A stretch of 8,784 nt of DNA, taken from contig DCTI01000002.1 in assembly GCA_002329525.1 (NCBI GenBank), positions 2,957 to 11,740 on the forward strand, in the 5' to 3' direction. The translations under genes and the position numbers were made by a program. Shown piece by piece: positions 5,565 to 8,784 of the stretch. The first letter of the stretch is position 1, and the number at the start of each line of letters is the position of its first letter. Origin of the DNA: Negativicutes bacterium UBA1444. Lineage in GTDB: Bacteria; Bacillota; Negativicutes; UBA1444. The notes beneath the pieces were generated by a model that searched no databases, was not told the origin of the DNA, and saw only the letters and a program-made list of their open reading frames with translations.

Positions 5565-6827
5565 TTAAAAACAGACCAGAATAATGCCGATACATAGCAC
5601 GGCATAGAGAACGGCGAACCCGCCGTTTTCCTTCAGACCGACGGTGACGGGACTTTGTTGGGCTAAGCTTCCCAATAACAAATTGGCGGCGGAAAACGGT
5701 GACAACACGGTGTAGAGCATATAGCCGGCAAGGTAGGCGCCGGCCATCTGGAGCGGGGAAAGCGGCACGCTGCCCGGCGGCAGCGAGGTCGCCAGCGCGG
5801 CGATGGTGATCATCGGGTGAATGCCAATGGTGGAAAACAAACCGATCGAAAAAACCAGAATCGGCAACAGCAATTGCGGCGTGTCCAATCCGAGCTGGTT
5901 GATCAGGAGCGGGATGTACTGCGGGATTTCGGAGATGCCGAGCGCATAGCCGAAAAAGCCGATAGCGGTGAAGAGGACGATTTCATTGGTGATCAGCGGC
6001 AGACGATGTTGGAGAAAATCCCGGGCCTGGGCCAGATACGCTTCGCTCCGGCCATAGGCGAGAGCCAGCAGCAACGGACCGATGAGCGAAACCAGAGGAA
6101 CGATGACCATGGCGCTCTTTTTGGTGTACTGCTCCAGCGCAACAATCAGGATAATTAACACAACCGTCTGAAAGACGAGCTTCCCAAGGCTTTTGCGGGA
6201 GGCTTCGAATCCGGGCGTAGGGTTGGGGTCCTGAACCGGCGCGGAAATTGATGACCGGCCGTATTCCAGCCACCCCAGCCCCAACAGCAGCGGGGCGCCG
6301 GCGGCAGCCAGCGAAATCCCCAGGGGCGCGAGAGCGAGCCAGGATAAATTGACATATTGCGAGATAAAGGCCACGGAAATATAGCTCGGCGACCATAAGG
6401 TGTTCGGCAGAAATCCGCGGATCAGGGCGCTGTTGAATAGTTTTTCCGGATACTGTTTCGCCAGGGGGCGGAACAGCTGGTGCACAAAATGGAAGCTGGC
6501 CAGATTGATCAAGGAGGCCAGCAGCGTAAGAATCGCCGAAACTACGGCATAAAACCGGAACGGTGAGGACACGTATTTGACCACAAAGGACGACAGATGC
6601 TGCTGATAGGGTTCGAAATACAGGATGCTGCTGAGTAGCGGCACCGTGAGCAGCAGGGAAATCAAGGAGGCATTGTAAATGCTGGCCTTGATCCAGCCGC
6701 TCATCGGAACCTGATAGGCCCACATGAAATAAAGGCCGACGGCGATCAGCAACAGCGACATATAGCGGGTACTGGGGCGAGTGGAAAAAAACGTAAGCGC
6801 GAACAATAATAACGACACCGCACCCAT
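5565..6827 (-). CDS. Polytopic membrane protein, probable transporter of unknown substrate
   Basis: The open frame from the first ATG gives 420 residues dominated by about 10-12 hydrophobic segments, with a polar loop at about 188-216. I do not recognise a named family. The overall look resembles ion-transporter-superfamily carriers, with two internal motifs that may be a symmetric pair: GFLPNTLWSPSYISVAF (138-154) and LYTVLSPFSAANLLLG (371-386). A further motif is STIGIHPMITIAALATSLPPG (332-352). The ATG at 6827 has no Shine-Dalgarno sequence: the bases just upstream on this strand are CCTGCCGTCCGTC. The true start may be an ATT at 6929, giving 454 residues (see separate entry). The gene is divergent from the MATE gene and convergent with the catabolic operon. 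A transport role is inferred from membrane topology alone. Neither substrate nor a link to the operon can be shown. Confidence 0.75.
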   Translation of the reverse strand: MGAVSLLLFALTFFSTRPSTRYMSLLLIAVGLYFMWAYQVPMSGWIKASIYNASLISLLLTVPLLSSILYFEPYQQHLSSFVVKYVSSPFRFYAVVSAILTLLASLINLASFHFVHQLFRPLAKQYPEKLFNSALIRGFLPNTLWSPSYISVAFISQYVNLSWLALAPLGISLAAAGAPLLLGLGWLEYGRSSISAPVQDPNPTPGFEASRKSLGKLVFQTVVLIILIVALEQYTKKSAMVIVPLVSLIGPLLLALAYGRSEAYLAQARDFLQHRLPLITNEIVLFTAIGFFGYALGISEIPQYIPLLINQLGLDTPQLLLPILVFSIGLFSTIGIHPMITIAALATSLPPGSVPLSPLQMAGAYLAGYMLYTVLSPFSAANLLLGSLAQQSPVTVGLKENGGFAVLYAVLCIGIILVCF

Positions 6828-6929
6828 GACGGACGGCAGGAATGGGTGCGGGAAGAACGACTGAATGAGAAATAGGGAAATGTAAGTAATTTTTATGATA
6901 TTGGTGAAGAACGCTCGGCTTGAAAGAAT
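6828..6929 (-). other. Probable N-terminal extension of the membrane protein, with ATT start codon
   Basis: The same frame stays open for 40 codons upstream of the ATG at 6827, to a stop at 6945-6947, with no ATG, GTG or TTG in between. An ATT codon at 6927-6929 lies 9 bases downstream of AAAGGAG on the minus strand (plus-strand positions 6939-6945), an ideal spacing. The 34 added residues include the hydrophobic stretch ITYISLFLIQSFFPHPFLP, which would complete a first membrane segment together with GAVSLLLFALTFF. ATT starts are rare but known (infC). An annotator limited to ATG/GTG/TTG would truncate the gene here. Confidence 0.5.
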
Positions 6930-6947
6930 CTTGGTCCGCTCCTTTCA

Positions 6948-7138
6948 CGCAGGCGGAACTTGTGGATACAAGGAAAGCATTAGGATACCCGCCATAGCAT
7001 TTTATAATAAAAATTCGTCAGCGGCCGGCGGATTCCCTTTGTTGAATTTTCCGGACAATTTGTCAATGTGAAGGCGCCGTTTCCCCTGTAGTCTGCCGCA
7101 ATGAATAGTGGTAAAATAATACGGTTATCGAACACCGG
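6948..7138. promoter_or_regulatory. Divergent intergenic region with a small dyad
   Basis: This region must hold the promoters of the minus-strand membrane protein and the plus-strand MATE gene. GACAA-T-TTGTC (7054-7064) is a perfect 5-bp inverted repeat. On the minus strand it overlaps TTGACA (plus positions 7061-7066), an exact -35 hexamer, but no convincing -10 box follows at 16-18 bases. On the plus strand TAAAAT (7112-7117) is a possible -10 box for the MATE gene without a good -35 partner. The A/T-rich block at 7000-7013 may be part of the minus-strand promoter. None of these is decisive. Confidence 0.3.
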
Positions 7139-7162
7139 GTGGGGTTTATTTCGGGAGGATTT

Positions 7163-8530
7163 ATGGATCAGGCCAAGTTATTGGGTGAAGAAAAGATATC
7201 CATACTGTTGCGGCGCTATTCCGTGCCGGCGATTATCGGCATGGTGGTAAACGCATTATATAATGTGGTGGACAGCATCTTCGTCGGACAGGGCGTCGGG
7301 GAGATCGGTCTGGTGGCGGTTACGCTGGCGTTTCCGCTGATGGTCGTCCTGATGGCGGTCGGCATGTTCGTCGGACTGGGCGCCGGCGCGCTCGTTTCGA
7401 TCCGATTGGGGCAACAGGACAAGGATGGCGCCGAGCTGATTTTGGGCAATGCCGTCACGCTGATGATTATTTTGGTCCTGCTCACGACCGCCGTTTCCTT
7501 GACATTTTTGGATCCCCTGCTGGCTTTGTTGGGAGCGACGCCGGAAGTCATGCCTTATGCGCGGGATTTTTCGACCATCATTCTGACCGGCAGCATTTTC
7601 ATGCACGTGAGCTTCGGCATCAATAACCTGATCCGGGCCCAGGGCGATCCCAAGACCGCCCTGAAAACGATGCTGATCGCCGCGTTGTTGAATGCGGCGT
7701 TGAATCCGTTGTTCATCTTCGGGTTTCACATGGGAATCAAGGGGTCGGCCTGGGCGACCGTCTTGGCGCAGGCCGTGGCAACAGTCTGGGTCATGGCGTA
7801 TTTCATCCGCGGTGCGGGGACCATGCGCCTGCAGGCAAAGAATCTGCCACTGCGCCGCGAGATCGTCGCCGGCATTGCCCGGATCGGCATGGCGCCATTT
7901 CTGCTGCAACTGAGTGCCAGCCTGGTCATGGTGATTCTCAACTATAAGCTGTTGGCTTACGGCGGGGTGTTGGCAGTGGCGGCCTTCGGCATCGTCAACC
8001 GCGTGCTGATGCTCAGCCTGATGCCGGTCATGGGCATCAGCCAGGGCGCTCAGCCGATTATCGGCTTCAATTACGGGGCAGGAAATTACCGGCGGGTTAT
8101 CGAAGTGGTAAAACTGGCGACGTTCGCGGCGACCGCGTTTTGTTGCCTGGGTTTTTTGGTGATTCTGTTGTTTGACGAACCGATCATTCGTCTGTTCAAT
8201 GGCAATGCCGAACTGGTCCGGCTGGGTTCGACCGGCCTGAAGACCTTTTTGGCGTTATTGCCGATTATCGGCGTACAACTGATCGGCGCCAATTATTTTC
8301 AGGCGGTGGGCAAGGCCAAATACGCGATAGTATTCAATCTGCTGCGTCAGATTATTTTGCTCATTCCCTTGGTTTATATTTTGCCGAACTTTTTCGGGTT
8401 GATGGGAATTTGGCTGGCCGGGCCGGTTTCCGATCTGGGGGCGTCAGTCGTGACGGCCTGGTTTGTGGCCCGTGAGATCAAAAATCTGGAACGTCGCGCT
8501 GCATTACGGACGCCGGCGCAGATGCAATAG
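7163..8530 (+). CDS. MATE-family multidrug/metabolite efflux protein (MepA-like)
   Basis: The product is 455 residues, the normal MATE length, with 12 predicted membrane segments in two homologous halves. Family features are YSVPAIIGMVVNALYNVVD (19-37) followed by FVGQGVGEIGLVAVTLAFPL in the first half. The second half shows the typical GISQGAQPIIGFNYGAGNYRRV (from residue 291). Such proteins export cationic drugs or metabolites in exchange for Na+ or H+. I chose ATG 7163 because GGGAGG (7153-7158) sits 4 bases upstream. A GTG at 7139 is in frame, but its extra eight residues would be encoded by the Shine-Dalgarno region itself. The next gene begins 13 bases after the stop, so the two are probably co-transcribed. 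The transported compound is unknown. Co-transcription with an amidohydrolase suggests a metabolite rather than a drug, but this is weak inference. Confidence 0.93.
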   Translation: MDQAKLLGEEKISILLRRYSVPAIIGMVVNALYNVVDSIFVGQGVGEIGLVAVTLAFPLMVVLMAVGMFVGLGAGALVSIRLGQQDKDGAELILGNAVTLMIILVLLTTAVSLTFLDPLLALLGATPEVMPYARDFSTIILTGSIFMHVSFGINNLIRAQGDPKTALKTMLIAALLNAALNPLFIFGFHMGIKGSAWATVLAQAVATVWVMAYFIRGAGTMRLQAKNLPLRREIVAGIARIGMAPFLLQLSASLVMVILNYKLLAYGGVLAVAAFGIVNRVLMLSLMPVMGISQGAQPIIGFNYGAGNYRRVIEVVKLATFAATAFCCLGFLVILLFDEPIIRLFNGNAELVRLGSTGLKTFLALLPIIGVQLIGANYFQAVGKAKYAIVFNLLRQIILLIPLVYILPNFFGLMGIWLAGPVSDLGASVVTAWFVAREIKNLERRAALRTPAQMQ

Positions 8531-8543
8531 AGGAGGACCAGGA

Positions 8544-8784
8544 ATGGACAAGCAGCGAATTCATGACATCATCGACGACAAGCAGGACTGGTTTGCCCGA
8601 GCCAGCGAGGCGATCTGGGAATATGCCGAAATGCGGTTTGAAGAAAGCCGTTCCGCAGAACTGCTTTGCGATATGCTGACGGAAGCCGGGTTCGCCGTGG
8701 AGAGGGGAATCGGTGGGATCGCCACCGCTTTTGCGGCCAGCTATGGTAATGGCGGCCCGGTAGTGGCGATTCTTGGTGAATACT
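8544..8784 (+). CDS. M20-family amidohydrolase, AbgB-like (N-terminal fragment, cut by window edge)
   Basis: Only the first 80 codons are present. The segment AIWEYAEMRFEESRSAELL (23-41), followed by LTEAGFAVERGIGGIATAF and ending PVVAILGEY (72-80), matches the N-terminus of M20 peptidases. The best fit by eye is p-aminobenzoyl-glutamate hydrolase subunit B (AbgB) and related amidohydrolases. These are metal-dependent enzymes that cleave N-acyl amide bonds. The metal-binding residues lie beyond the window edge and cannot be checked. AGGAGG at 8531-8536 is 7 bases before the ATG. The gene starts 13 bases after the MATE stop, so it is very likely in the same operon. The AbgB assignment is a family-level guess, and related aminoacylases would look similar at this length. 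Confidence 0.85.
   Translation, partial: MDKQRIHDIIDDKQDWFARASEAIWEYAEMRFEESRSAELLCDMLTEAGFAVERGIGGIATAFAASYGNGGPVVAILGEY

Noticed and set aside
5983..6948. Alternative minus-strand frame of 321 codons overlapping the membrane protein
   Set aside because: Its GTG start lies within the GTGAAAGGAG ribosome-binding segment itself, and the translation lacks coherent membrane segments. The 5565-6827 frame has consistent hydrophobic helices instead.
7139..7162. GTG start for the MATE protein, 8 codons upstream
   Set aside because: The extra residues are encoded by the Shine-Dalgarno sequence of the ATG at 7163, and MATE homologues typically begin close to this ATG.

Overview
The window looks like a chromosomal segment from a low-to-mid GC, metabolically versatile anaerobic-type Bacillota. 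Nearly every gene has a strong AGGAGG-type ribosome binding site, there are canonical intrinsic terminators, and a PAS/sigma-54 activator sits directly upstream of a CoA-dependent catabolic operon. This style is common in Negativicutes (Sporomusaceae-like) and in Clostridia. The taxonomic guess is inference only.

Left block (1-5515). A PAS-AAA+-Fis bacterial enhancer-binding protein (180-1589) is followed by its own terminator (1671-1697). Next comes a textbook -24/-12 sigma-54 promoter (1721-1736), which drives a tightly spaced three-gene operon: a class III (CaiB/BaiF) CoA-transferase (1808-3019), a divergent HMG-CoA-lyase-like DRE-TIM protein (3034-4116) and a CitMHS-family carboxylate transporter (4147-5433). 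The operon ends at a very long hairpin terminator (5457-5513). The order of parts suggests one route: import a citrate-like hydroxy-polycarboxylate, activate it as a CoA thioester, then cleave (or rearrange) it. The upstream activator presumably induces the route when its PAS domain senses a ligand. A/T-rich dyads at 1593-1655, between the regulator stop codon and its terminator, are good candidates for the activator's enhancer sites.

The most interesting point is the lyase. It keeps the Arg-Asp and His-x-His active-site signatures of the HMG-CoA lyase family. At the position of the catalytic Cys it has Gln, the usual Asn metal ligand appears to be replaced, and the loop between them carries an insertion. 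It may therefore catalyse a reaction other than classical HMG-CoA cleavage. Together with the CoA-transferase and transporter it may form an undescribed catabolic pathway.

Right block (5565-8784). A polytopic membrane protein of unknown substrate (5565-6827, minus strand) converges on the operon. It has no good canonical start codon: its Shine-Dalgarno sequence fits an ATT start 34 codons upstream. Divergent from it, a MATE-family efflux protein (start 7163) is followed after 13 bases by an M20/AbgB-like amidohydrolase that runs off the right edge. No RNA genes, insertion sequences, CRISPR arrays or attachment sites were recognised.
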